Shown: piece by piece, positions 1 through 8,292 of the stretch
Layout of the letters: each line of letters starts with the position of its first letter
How positions within the stretch are numbered: position 1 is the stretch's first letter
Origin: Saprospiraceae bacterium
GTDB lineage: Bacteria; Bacteroidota; Bacteroidia; Chitinophagales; Saprospiraceae
Direction of reading: 5' to 3'
Length of the DNA stretch: 14,548 nt
Assembly (NCBI GenBank): GCA_013002625.1
Contig: JABDJE010000048.1
Coordinates: 1-14,548 of the forward strand
Made by a program: the position numbers and the translations under genes
Notes under the pieces: generated by a model
What the model was told of the DNA's origin: nothing
The model's input: the letters and a program-made list of their open reading frames with translations, nothing else
Database searches by the model: none

Positions 1-978
1 GTTTAAATCTGATGCCCATACCTCTACCATTCCATTATCAATTATACCGTCATTGTCCGTATCCTGTGGCATGAGTGCAACATTGAGACCCGAATAGCAG
101 TATGGAACTGCTGGCTTTTTATCAAGCACTACGATATCGGTTCTGCAATGCATTTCCTTACCACAAGAATATTCCAAGGTATATTCGACAGGTGTAATCC
201 CTATTGGGTACCTTCCTGTTGCATTATTGCCATTACTATCCGCAAATATTGAATTGTTCACAACACTGTAGTCACCCGTACAAGATGTTCCATCAACAAA
301 AACGTCTTCTAGATTAACTTGGGCGCCATCACATTCCAGCGCATCTATTACAACCTCGGTTGGGCAGCTTACGACAGGTTGGTCTGTATTGCTAATCTTA
401 ATCACCTGACTAAATCTCCATATACCTTGATAACTGTTGCTGTTTGGGTGGTAGTTACACCAATCAATTAGCGTCCAGTCTCGGATTATCTTTTTACAGT
501 CTGGCCCAAAGTTGAATACACGATCATTATATGACGTTCCTATGTGACTACATGTGACATAATCATAGCGTGGTTTGTCGTAGCCATAGGGTAGATCATT
601 GGGGTGCGTGCTGGTATTACAACCATATAATTGAACTTCCTGATGGGGCCAGGTAATGTTTGCCCCGGTAAAATAGCCACCACTTACATGGATGGCTTGT
701 GTGCAGCTGACCGGGTTCCAATAGGGATCTTCAACCGTCCAGGTTCTGTAAATTATTCCTGTGTTACAATTGGTTAAATCATAAACAACCGTTGGTTGCC
801 CTGCGTCGTAGTATACACCATAAGCTTCATAATATGCATTGCCATATTGGGAAAGATCCCAGATTTCGTCGTGACAATTAAGCCACACATCACCAGGACA
901 ATACAGTTGAAATGCTTTCGAAGAAAAAGGGCTAAGCGCAAAGCATAAGCTCATTAAAATGGGATAGACAAGTTTCAT
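1..978 (-). CDS. Secreted modular surface protein, Saprospiria-type (N-terminal part)
   Basis: The minus strand is open for 326 codons from the ATG at 976-978 to the left edge, so the protein is cut at its C-terminal side. The first 22 or so residues form a Sec signal peptide (MKLVYPILMSLCFALSPFSS, cleavage probably after the following K-A). The mature part is rich in Cys, Trp, Tyr and Asn, with two related modules: R-T-W-T-V-E-D near residue 78 and R-D-W-T-L-I-D-W-C near 166. Next comes a HYR-like stretch starting P-V-V-S-C-P near 201. Residues 284-326 hold D-K-K-P-A-V-P-Y-C, an acidic thrombospondin-3-like calcium loop (D-T-D-N-D-G-I-I-D, 306-314) and V-E-V-W-A-S-D. I recall this combination from large Saprospiraceae extracellular proteins. 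A type IX secretion signal would be expected at the missing C-terminus, but that is inference. A TAACTTTA (minus, 1007-1014) resembles the Bacteroidota -7 element but has no matching -33. Exact function unknown. Confidence 0.8.
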   Translation of the reverse strand, partial: MKLVYPILMSLCFALSPFSSKAFQLYCPGDVWLNCHDEIWDLSQYGNAYYEAYGVYYDAGQPTVVYDLTNCNTGIIYRTWTVEDPYWNPVSCTQAIHVSGGYFTGANITWPHQEVQLYGCNTSTHPNDLPYGYDKPRYDYVTCSHIGTSYNDRVFNFGPDCKKIIRDWTLIDWCNYHPNSNSYQGIWRFSQVIKISNTDQPVVSCPTEVVIDALECDGAQVNLEDVFVDGTSCTGDYSVVNNSIFADSNGNNATGRYPIGITPVEYTLEYSCGKEMHCRTDIVVLDKKPAVPYCYSGLNVALMPQDTDNDGIIDNGMVEVWASDLN

Positions 979-1157
979 TGAATTCTCGTTTAAGTTTACT
1001 TCCTAGTAAAGTTATAAAAAAAGACCAAAGAAGTAATCATGTTTTAATTTACTGAATAATAACTATTTACAAGGACTAAACGCTGCTTCATGTGAAAAGA
1101 AATACTACTTAAGTGGTTCTGGCACAGATTCTGATATATTAAAAGAAAACATAATAT
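979..1157. other. Divergent intergenic region before thrA
   Basis: This 179-base AT-rich gap separates the divergent surface-protein gene and thrA, so it should hold both promoters. I see no convincing Bacteroidota -33/-7 pair on the thrA side. There is no short reading frame with runs of threonine or isoleucine codons, and so no sign of an enterobacterial-style thr attenuator. Confidence 0.5.
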
Positions 1158-3611
1158 ATGTTTGTTTTAAAGTTTGGTGGTAGCTCGGTGGCTGATGCTT
1201 CACGATTGCGTCGTGTAGCTGATATTATTGTGGATAAGATTGAATTAGACAAACTTGTTGTGGTTGTTTCGGCATTTGGTGGCGTTACGGATCTATTGAT
1301 AGAAATCACAAATTTGGCCTCGGATGGCAATAAAGATTACCGTGATCGTCTTGCTGAATTACTGGATAGAATTAGAACTGTTTGTACAGATCTTTTGCCG
1401 CAAGTGGCGTTCCACGAAATTGAAAGCAACATAAAGGAAAACCATTATGCCTTAGAGCGCATATTGGAAGGCGTATTTCTAACCCAGGAGGCCAGTAAGA
1501 AAACCCGAGATTACATCCTGAGCTTTGGAGAGCGAAACAGTGCCTTCATTCTGACAAGTTATTTGATCAGCAGGGGGGTCAATGCAGAATACATTGATGC
1601 TCGAGAATATATATTTACCGACGACACATTCAGTGCTGCCGTTGTAGATTTTGAGAAATCCTTTGAAGCCATCTCACATATTGAGAATAAACCTTCTGAT
1701 GTATATGTCGCCACCGGTTTCATAGGATCCGATAAGGGATCTGGTAGAACCACCACACTTGGAAGAGGAGGTTCAGACTACTCTGCAGCAATTTTTGCCG
1801 CTGGGCTCGATGCAGAACAATTGGAAATATGGACTGACGTGAATGGTGTGCTTACCTCTGACCCAAGGGTTGTAAAACGGGCATACAGCATCCCGCAAAT
1901 GACCTATTCTGAGGCTTTGGAAATGTCGCACTTTGGTGCTAAGGTCCTTTATGCTCCAACCATTCGTCCTGTGCGATTCAAGGGTATTCCTACAATTATA
2001 AAAAACACTTTTGAACCCGATCATCCGGGAACAAAAATTCACGATATCAAGACAGTTGAAAATGGCTATGCTACTGGACTCAGCGCCATTAAAGATTGCG
2101 CCATGATTACTATCGAAGGGCCTGGTTTACAGGGGGTTAAGGGTTTTGCCTCTCGCTTTTTTGGGTGTTTGGCACGTGCAGATATTAACATTATTATGAT
2201 TACTCAGGCCTCTTCAGAATATTCGATAAGCATCGCTATTCTGCAAGATAACTGCAGTAAGGCTTTGGCGTGTCTTGAGGATGAGTTTGAATTTGAACTT
2301 CGTCGATCCTTGGTCGATCCGATCACGGTTGTAAACGACCTCAGCTTATTGGCTGTCATTGGCGAAAAGATGCGTAATCGGCCTGGTGTGTCTGGACTGT
2401 TATTTAAAACCTTGGGTAAAAATGGGGTAAATGTCGAAGCAATATCTCAAGGATCTTCAGAACTGAATATTACTATTGCAATTAAGTCAGAAGATCGTTC
2501 ACGTGCCCTGAATTGTATTCATGATTCTTTTTTCTTATCTGGCCGGCGGACAACACATTTGTTTATAATTGGTGTAGGGTTGATTGGGTCCAAACTTTTG
2601 GAGCAGTTGAAAGAAAACCATGAAAGTATACTACAAAATACTGGTCAGGATATCGTTATAAATGGAATCTCCAACAGTAAAAAAATGCTGGTCTCAGAAG
2701 AAGCTGTCTCTCTGGAAAACTATCAGGATGCTTTGGCTCATAATGGAGAATCTGCCAGCGTTAATAATATGATCGATAAAATGATCAAGCTCAATTTACC
2801 ACATTCCATTTTTGTTGACAATACGGCAAGTCCGGATATTCCTGAATATTATTCAAAGATCCTCAAACACAATATCGCCATATCGACGCCTAATAAAATT
2901 GCTATGTCATCCAGTATGACAGATTACAACCGGTTAAAGGCTTTATCCTTAAGACATCATATTCCTTTTAAGTATGAAACGAATGTTGCTGCGGGCTTAC
3001 CCGTTATTTCGACATTAGAAAATTTAAAACAAAGCGGTGATCACATATTAAGCATTGAGGCGGTTCTTTCAGGATCTGTATCTTATATCTTCAATAAATA
3101 TGATGGGTCGCGGTCTTTTGCGTCAATTGTAAGAGAAGCCCAGGCGCTTGGTTTAACAGAACCCGACCCAAGAGAAGATTTGTCGGGTGCAGATGTTAGA
3201 AGAAAAATATTAATTCTTGCCAGAGAGTCTGGTGTTGACATTGAAGAAGATGACGTGAATATAAATCCGATATTAAATCAGGAATCAATTTCTGCAAACA
3301 CTATCGAAGAATTTTATGAATCTTTAGAGAAGGACGAAAGCAGATTAAAGGAAAACGTGGAACATGCGGCATTGGAAAATAAACGATTGCGTTTTATTGC
3401 AAGCTATAATGAAGGGAAAGCCCGAATAGCTGTAGAGGAAGTATCCGCCGAGAGTCCTTTTTATGGACTTAGTGGCAGTGATAATATGATTGTGTTTCAC
3501 ACAAAGCGATACAATCAAACGCCCTTGGTTGTAAGAGGCCCGGGCGCAGGGGCTGATGTAACGGCGGCTGGTGTTTTGGCTGAGATAATCAATATTGGAA
3601 ATTTAATATAA
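1158..3611 (+). CDS. thrA: Bifunctional aspartokinase / homoserine dehydrogenase
   Basis: This fusion enzyme catalyses the first and third steps of threonine synthesis: aspartate to aspartyl phosphate, and aspartate semialdehyde to homoserine. At 817 residues it is close to full-length ThrA/MetL proteins of about 810-820. The kinase domain opens with K-F-G-G-S-S (5-10) and continues with T-T-T-L-G-R-G-G-S-D-Y (198-208) and W-T-D-V-N-G-V-L-T-S-D-P-R (225-237). Two ACT-type regulatory segments follow at about 315-460 (G-V-K-G-F-A-S-R-F-F near 327; N-R-P-G-V-S-G near 407). The dehydrogenase domain has the nucleotide loop G-V-G-L-I-G (472-477), S-T-P-N-K (576-580) and D-L-S-G-A-D-V-R-R-K, whose D679 and K683 match the catalytic pair of homoserine dehydrogenases. 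It ends in G-P-G-A-G-A-D-V-T-A-A-G. It leads the thrABC operon. Threonine feedback control is likely from the family. The coenzyme preference, and whether regulation is by threonine or methionine, cannot be read here. Confidence 0.96.
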   Translation: MFVLKFGGSSVADASRLRRVADIIVDKIELDKLVVVVSAFGGVTDLLIEITNLASDGNKDYRDRLAELLDRIRTVCTDLLPQVAFHEIESNIKENHYALERILEGVFLTQEASKKTRDYILSFGERNSAFILTSYLISRGVNAEYIDAREYIFTDDTFSAAVVDFEKSFEAISHIENKPSDVYVATGFIGSDKGSGRTTTLGRGGSDYSAAIFAAGLDAEQLEIWTDVNGVLTSDPRVVKRAYSIPQMTYSEALEMSHFGAKVLYAPTIRPVRFKGIPTIIKNTFEPDHPGTKIHDIKTVENGYATGLSAIKDCAMITIEGPGLQGVKGFASRFFGCLARADINIIMITQASSEYSISIAILQDNCSKALACLEDEFEFELRRSLVDPITVVNDLSLLAVIGEKMRNRPGVSGLLFKTLGKNGVNVEAISQGSSELNITIAIKSEDRSRALNCIHDSFFLSGRRTTHLFIIGVGLIGSKLLEQLKENHESILQNTGQDIVINGISNSKKMLVSEEAVSLENYQDALAHNGESASVNNMIDKMIKLNLPHSIFVDNTASPDIPEYYSKILKHNIAISTPNKIAMSSSMTDYNRLKALSLRHHIPFKYETNVAAGLPVISTLENLKQSGDHILSIEAVLSGSVSYIFNKYDGSRSFASIVREAQALGLTEPDPREDLSGADVRRKILILARESGVDIEEDDVNINPILNQESISANTIEEFYESLEKDESRLKENVEHAALENKRLRFIASYNEGKARIAVEEVSAESPFYGLSGSDNMIVFHTKRYNQTPLVVRGPGAGADVTAAGVLAEIINIGNLI

Positions 3612-3632
3612 CTAACTGATAATCAATAATAT

Positions 3633-4565
3633 ATGGGCAAAAATGGTTTAAAAGTATTTGCACCTGCATCGGTCGCCAATATAGCTGTTGGTTACGATAT
3701 ACTGGGTTTTGCCGTTAATGATATTGGTGACGAGGTTATTGTGAGGGAGGGCAGTGAACCGGGATTAAAGATTAGGTCGATTCACAACTACCCTAGCCTT
3801 CCCAAAGACATTCGTAAGAATACGGCCGGCTTTGCAGCGTTAAAACTGCTTGAGTCTTTGGGGATGGAAAATGAAGCCATCGAGATTGATTTAATTAAAA
3901 ATATGGGGATCGGGACCGGTCTTGGAAGCAGCGCAGCGAGTGCAGTTGCCGGCGTCTTTGCCGTTAATGAATTTATTGGAAGGCCTTACAAAAAAAGAGA
4001 GCTACTTCGATTTGCTACATTGGGAGAACAGATTGCTGATGGTTCTTTTCATGCAGACAATGTTGCACCCTCTTTGTTGGGAGGAATTGTATTGATTCGT
4101 GATAATGCCACCTTAGATGTTGTGAAGCTTCCTGCACCATTGGGACTTAAGTGTGTATTAATTTATCCATTGGTAGAAATCCTAACAGAGGAGGCCAGAG
4201 CCCTACTAAGCAAGTCGATCACGCTGGAACAGCATATTCAGCAAAGCGGCAATCTTGCTGCCTTTGTTGCAGCTTTGTATAAATCAGATTTTGAATTACT
4301 GTCAAGATCACTGAATGATTGTATTATCGAGCCGCAGAGAAGCAAACTTATTCCGCATTTTGATGAGGTCAAATCTCTGGCCATGGAGAATGAGGCGCTC
4401 GGTTATAGTATATCCGGAGCAGGTCCATCAATGTTTGCACTTTGTAGCAATTCGCATATTGCCGAAAATGTGGCAGAATCCATTCGGAGATTCTATCAGG
4501 ATAAAAAAATTGAGTGTAATTATTATATATCAGATATAAACCTAGACGGTGCAGTAAGATATTGA
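3633..4565 (+). CDS. thrB: Homoserine kinase (GHMP family)
   Basis: ThrB phosphorylates homoserine to O-phosphohomoserine, the substrate of threonine synthase, in the cytoplasm. The 310-residue length is typical for the family. GHMP signatures are present in order: P-A-S-V-A-N near 11-16, the ATP-binding glycine/serine loop G-L-G-S-S-A-A-S (96-103), H-A-D-N-V-A-P-S-L-L-G-G (140-151) and the C-terminal S-I-S-G-A-G-P-S-M-F-A-L (259-270). It begins 21 bases after the thrA stop with no obvious Shine-Dalgarno, and its TGA shares one base with the thrC ATG, so translation of thrB and thrC is probably coupled. Nothing is missing or frameshifted. Confidence 0.95.
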   Translation: MGKNGLKVFAPASVANIAVGYDILGFAVNDIGDEVIVREGSEPGLKIRSIHNYPSLPKDIRKNTAGFAALKLLESLGMENEAIEIDLIKNMGIGTGLGSSAASAVAGVFAVNEFIGRPYKKRELLRFATLGEQIADGSFHADNVAPSLLGGIVLIRDNATLDVVKLPAPLGLKCVLIYPLVEILTEEARALLSKSITLEQHIQQSGNLAAFVAALYKSDFELLSRSLNDCIIEPQRSKLIPHFDEVKSLAMENEALGYSISGAGPSMFALCSNSHIAENVAESIRRFYQDKKIECNYYISDINLDGAVRY

Positions 4566-5860
4566 TGAAACTATTTAGTACTAATAATCCGAACAAGCTG
4601 GTTGATTTAAAAGAAGCCGTGCTGAATGCTTTTCCAGAGGATCGAGGGCTTTATTGGCCTACTGAAATACCTTTGCTTCGCAGTGATTTTCTTTCGCGTT
4701 TAGCTGAATTCAGTTTCAATGACATTGCATTTGAAGTTTCTAATGCACTCATTCAAGGCACGATTCCAGAAAAGGATCTGATAGATATCATTGAAAACAG
4801 TATTCGTTTTCCCGCACCTGTTGTTGGCTTGTCTGATGATCTCAATATTCTTGAATTGTTTCATGGCCCAACCATGGCTTTCAAAGATTTTGGTGCGCGA
4901 TTCATGGCCCAACTGATGTCTTATTTTACCAAAGGATCTGATAGAAAAACGACCATACTTGTAGCCACAAGTGGAGATACCGGTGGCGCTGTGGCCTCTG
5001 GCTTTTTTAATGCTCCGGGTATTGAGGTTATTATACTCTACCCTTCAGGAAAAATAAGTCCACTGCAAGAACAACAGCTTACAACCTGGGGAAATAATAT
5101 AAAAGCTGTTGAAGTAAACGGCGTATTTGATGATTGTCAAGCGCTCGTCAAACAGGCGTTTTTAGACAAGGATCTAAAGTCACGCTATACATTCAGCTCG
5201 GCCAATTCTATAAATATCGCGCGGTTAATCCCTCAAAGCTTTTATTACTTCGAAGCATATAAACAACTTGATCGCAATAAATCAAATATTTTTGTGGTGC
5301 CTTCGGGCAATTTTGGAAACCTCACTGCTGGGCTTCTGGCCCAGAAAATGGGTCTTGATATACATTCCTTTGTTGCCGCAATTAATAGCAATAAAACATT
5401 CCTAGATTATATAGATTCGGGTGTTTATGAAGCACGGCCTTCTGTTCCAACGGTTTCAAATGCCATGGATGTCGGTGATCCAAGCAATTTTCCGCGCTTA
5501 CTTAATGTTTCTGGTTCCACGTGGAACATGGTCAAGTCTAATATTCGTTCTTACAGTTTTACGGATTCACAAACCATTGAGGCTATCAAAGCCGTCTACA
5601 ATACCTACCATTATACGATTGATCCACATGGCGCAGTCGGTTACCTGGCTTATCTAAGCGATAAGGAAATATCACCCTATGCAAATTATACGGTTTTAGA
5701 AACAGCACATCCTGGTAAGTTTTCAGAAATCGTCAATAAGGCCATTCCTGAAAAAATTATTGTTCCTGAAGCTCTACGTTCATTCATGGACAAGCCAAAA
5801 GAAGCTTTCAACATTCAAAACAACTACAAAGAATTCAAAAGTCTGTTAATGCATTTATAA
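4565..5860 (+). CDS. thrC: Threonine synthase (PLP enzyme)
   Basis: ThrC converts O-phosphohomoserine to threonine and phosphate. I chose the ATG at 4565, overlapping the thrB stop as T-G-A-T-G; the TTG one codon earlier is also open but gives only one extra residue. The 431-residue product is full length. The PLP lysine lies in H-G-P-T-M-A-F-K-D-F-G, at K107 with this start, the same number I recall for E. coli ThrC. It is followed by A-T-S-G-D-T-G-G-A (134-142) and the phosphate-binding loop P-S-G-N-F-G-N, with the F-S-S-A-N-S-I-N family motif between. It closes the thrABC operon. Its 3' half contains a 14-bp perfect palindrome at 5514-5527 that is part of a likely ParB site, encoding S-G-S-T-W-N. 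The neighbouring 3' gap carries a second ParB-type site and a hairpin. Confidence 0.95.
   Translation: MKLFSTNNPNKLVDLKEAVLNAFPEDRGLYWPTEIPLLRSDFLSRLAEFSFNDIAFEVSNALIQGTIPEKDLIDIIENSIRFPAPVVGLSDDLNILELFHGPTMAFKDFGARFMAQLMSYFTKGSDRKTTILVATSGDTGGAVASGFFNAPGIEVIILYPSGKISPLQEQQLTTWGNNIKAVEVNGVFDDCQALVKQAFLDKDLKSRYTFSSANSINIARLIPQSFYYFEAYKQLDRNKSNIFVVPSGNFGNLTAGLLAQKMGLDIHSFVAAINSNKTFLDYIDSGVYEARPSVPTVSNAMDVGDPSNFPRLLNVSGSTWNMVKSNIRSYSFTDSQTIEAIKAVYNTYHYTIDPHGAVGYLAYLSDKEISPYANYTVLETAHPGKFSEIVNKAIPEKIIVPEALRSFMDKPKEAFNIQNNYKEFKSLLMHL
5513..5528. promoter_or_regulatory. Probable parS site inside thrC
   Basis: GGTTCCACGTGGAACA holds the perfect 14-bp palindrome GTTCCACGTGGAAC (5514-5527). It differs from the fully symmetric parS form TGTTCCACGTGGAACA only at the first base. 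ParB proteins of many phyla bind this family of sites near the origin. It lies in coding sequence and so might be chance, but a second, stronger site sits exactly 350 bp away centre to centre. Confidence 0.6.
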
Positions 5861-5862
5861 AA

Positions 5863-5878
5863 TGTTCCACGTGAAACA
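5863..5878. promoter_or_regulatory. parS centromere site (ParB binding)
   Basis: TGTTCCACGTGAAACA matches the widely conserved bacterial parS consensus TGTTNCACGTGAAACA at every position. The flanks extend it to a 20-bp near-palindrome, AATGTTCCACGTGAAACATT (5861-5880), with one mismatched pair. It begins two bases after the thrC stop, in non-coding DNA, so protein coding does not explain it. By family knowledge, ParB nucleates here, spreads, and recruits SMC and ParA to separate sister origins. No parA or parB gene is in this window. Confidence 0.85.
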
Positions 5879-5880
5879 TT

Positions 5881-5905
5881 CAAGACATTCGTCTTGTTTA
5901 TTATT
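5881..5905 (+). terminator. Terminator-like hairpin after thrABC
   Basis: CAAGAC-ATTC-GTCTTG (5881-5896) is a perfect 6-bp stem with a 4-base loop, followed by the T-rich run TTTATTATT. The position, 20 bases after the thrC stop and before a separately functioning gene, fits an intrinsic terminator. The stem is short and the T tract is broken by A, so termination may be weak. It directly abuts the parS site. Confidence 0.5.
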
Positions 5906-5946
5906 GATTACATTAGTCCACAAAACACTATTTAAACTAGATTATT

Positions 5947-8292
5947 ATGAGATTACTTTTGAGCATAACGCTCCTTTTAATAGCTTCCTGCATTTATGGA
6001 CAGGAAAATACCAATCAAAACAAGTTTAAGCAACTTGGACAAGAACTTCCAACGCCCAATGTATATAGGGCCGCTTCCGGTGCTCCAGGTCATCAGTACT
6101 GGCAACAAGAAGCAGATTATGATATGAAAGTCCGTATTGACGATAAAACTCAAAAACTATATGGCGAACAGACTATAAACTATCACAATAACTCACCTGA
6201 TCAACTCAAATATCTTTGGATGCAATTGGATCAAAACGTAAGAGCCAAAGATTCTCACTCACACGATATCCGAACATCGAATCTTTCAAGTCAAATTAGT
6301 AAAAGGCAAATAGATAGACTCGAGCCGTACTTTGATGGTGGGTTTAAAATTGAAAAAGTAACAGATGCGGAGAATAACCCATTAAAATACACGATAAATA
6401 ATACGATGATGAGAATAGATTTACCAAAAAACTTAAAGTCAGGTGAAAGCTATTCCTTCAAAGTAAAATGGTGGTATAATATTAATAACACCAATGAACT
6501 CGATGGCAGATCGGGTTATGAGCCTTTCGAAGAAGATGGAAATAACGTCTATGTTATTGCCCAGTTCTTTCCTAGAATGTGTATGTACAATGATGTATAT
6601 GGCTGGCAAAACAAACAGTTTTATGGCAGAGGTGAATTTACTTTGACATTTGGAGACTATAAGGTTGCGATAACTGTTCCTAAAGACCATCTTGTCTCTT
6701 CTACTGGAATACTTCAAAATGCAGATAAGGTATTAACTAAGACACATAGGAAAAGACTTAAAGAGGCAGAAAAGGGAGGCATTCATCCTATAACTATTGC
6801 AACATTGGAAGAAGCAGAAGAACGGATTAATAACCCAGTTTATGATGAAGAACAAACCTGGGTTTTTGAAGCTGAAAATGTGAGGGATTTTGCATTTGCA
6901 AGTTCCAGGAGGTTTATTTGGGATGCCATCGGTGTACCTATGTCCGATGGGAGAACGGTTATGGCTCAATCCATGTGGACAAAAGAAGGCGACTGCCTCT
7001 GGAGTAAATACTCAACCAAAGCTGTAGCGCATACACTAAAATGGTACTCACATTATACCTTTGATTATCCTTATCCCGTAGCCTGGTCTATAGATGGAAG
7101 TATGGGTATGGAATATCCAATGATCTGCTTCAATTTTGGTCGCTGTGAAGATGACGGTACATATACGCAACGGATGAAGTATGGACACATTGGTGTAATA
7201 ATTCACGAAGTTGGCCACAACTGGTTTCCAATGATTGTGAATTCCGATGAACGTCAATGGACCTGGATGGACGAAGGTCTCAACAGCTATCTTCAATATC
7301 TAACAGAGCAACAATGGGAGAGAGATTTTCCTTCACGCCGCGGACCGGCCTATAAAATAGTGGATTATATGAAGGGAGATAAATCACGGATATCACCCAT
7401 AATGACCAATTCAGAGTCCATTTTTCAGTTTGGAAACAATGCCTATGGAAAACCAGCCACTGCACTGAATATCTTGCGTGAGACAATCATGGGCCGTGAA
7501 CTATTTGACTATGCCTTTAAAGAATACGCCAACAGGTGGAAATTCAAACATCCAACGCCTGCTGATTTTTTCAGAACTATGGAGGATGCATCAGCCGTAG
7601 ACTTAGATTGGTTTTGGCGTGGATGGTTTTTTACAAATGATCATGTTGATTTATCGCTCAAGCAGGTTAAATACCTGAAAATGGCGTCAAATGATCCCAT
7701 CACTGAGTCAACCAGACTCAAAGAAAAGCGCGATAAAGAGCCTGAATATATTTCAACAACAAGAAATAGAAAAGAAATCAAGCAAACATTGAATGAGATG
7801 GATCCTTCAATTAATGATTTCTACACTGACTACGATCCTTTGGATACAGATATCATTGATCAGGAAGCCTATGAGAAATATATTGAAAGTCTCTCTGATG
7901 AAGAGTTGGAAATGTTAAAGAACAACAATAACTATTATCAGTTAACATTCGAAAATACAGGAGGTTTACCTATGCCAATAATCATTGAAATGGAGTATGC
8001 CGATGGAACGAAAGAAGTGAAAAGAATACCCGCTGAAATTTGGAGATTCGATCAAAAAGAAATTACGAAGTCTTTCGTAACAGAAAAAGAAGTTATACGA
8101 TTTACGCTGGACCCATTTCTGGAAACTGCTGATGTAGATAGAAACAACAATTATTTTCCGCCTCAGTTACAGGATGATAGATTTGAGTTATTCAAAAGAA
8201 ACAGACGCAATACGGGTGAAAACCCAATGCAACGCGCAAGAAGAGCGCAGGAAAAAGCAAAAGCTACAGAAGATAGTATTAATAAACCCTAG
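5947..8292 (+). CDS. Exported M1-family (gluzincin) metallopeptidase
   Basis: This is a zinc aminopeptidase-like enzyme of 781 residues. The N-terminus is an export signal. It could be cut by signal peptidase I after I-Y-G-Q (about residue 19), or lipidated at C15, since I-A-S-C fits a lipobox; I cannot decide. An N-terminal beta domain (about 50-260) is followed by a charged insertion (about 255-300). The catalytic domain has the substrate-N-terminus motif G-M-E-Y-P (E389, in place of the usual G-A-M-E-N) and H-E-V-G-H (H420, E421, H424), with the third zinc ligand E443 in W-M-D-E-G-L, 18 residues after the second histidine as in M1 enzymes. Residues about 685-735 form a beta domain rich in acidic residues; the tail is basic and polar with no obvious type IX sorting domain. 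It probably trims peptides in the periplasm or at the cell surface. Its last 14 bases overlap the convergent hydrolase gene. Substrate unknown. Confidence 0.9.
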   Translation: MRLLLSITLLLIASCIYGQENTNQNKFKQLGQELPTPNVYRAASGAPGHQYWQQEADYDMKVRIDDKTQKLYGEQTINYHNNSPDQLKYLWMQLDQNVRAKDSHSHDIRTSNLSSQISKRQIDRLEPYFDGGFKIEKVTDAENNPLKYTINNTMMRIDLPKNLKSGESYSFKVKWWYNINNTNELDGRSGYEPFEEDGNNVYVIAQFFPRMCMYNDVYGWQNKQFYGRGEFTLTFGDYKVAITVPKDHLVSSTGILQNADKVLTKTHRKRLKEAEKGGIHPITIATLEEAEERINNPVYDEEQTWVFEAENVRDFAFASSRRFIWDAIGVPMSDGRTVMAQSMWTKEGDCLWSKYSTKAVAHTLKWYSHYTFDYPYPVAWSIDGSMGMEYPMICFNFGRCEDDGTYTQRMKYGHIGVIIHEVGHNWFPMIVNSDERQWTWMDEGLNSYLQYLTEQQWERDFPSRRGPAYKIVDYMKGDKSRISPIMTNSESIFQFGNNAYGKPATALNILRETIMGRELFDYAFKEYANRWKFKHPTPADFFRTMEDASAVDLDWFWRGWFFTNDHVDLSLKQVKYLKMASNDPITESTRLKEKRDKEPEYISTTRNRKEIKQTLNEMDPSINDFYTDYDPLDTDIIDQEAYEKYIESLSDEELEMLKNNNNYYQLTFENTGGLPMPIIIEMEYADGTKEVKRIPAEIWRFDQKEITKSFVTEKEVIRFTLDPFLETADVDRNNNYFPPQLQDDRFELFKRNRRNTGENPMQRARRAQEKAKATEDSINKP

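Noticed and set aside
979..1157. thr operon leader/attenuator
   Set aside because: No short frame rich in Thr or Ile codons and no strong hairpin with a T run before thrA.
1409..1416. GTTCCACG in thrA resembling half a parS
   Set aside because: The right half does not match; other CACGTG words in thrA (near 2173 and 2499) also lack parS flanks.
4562..4564. TTG start for thrC and TTG at 10128-10130 for ctaA
   Set aside because: An ATG follows closely in both cases and fits the family N-terminus or gene overlap better.
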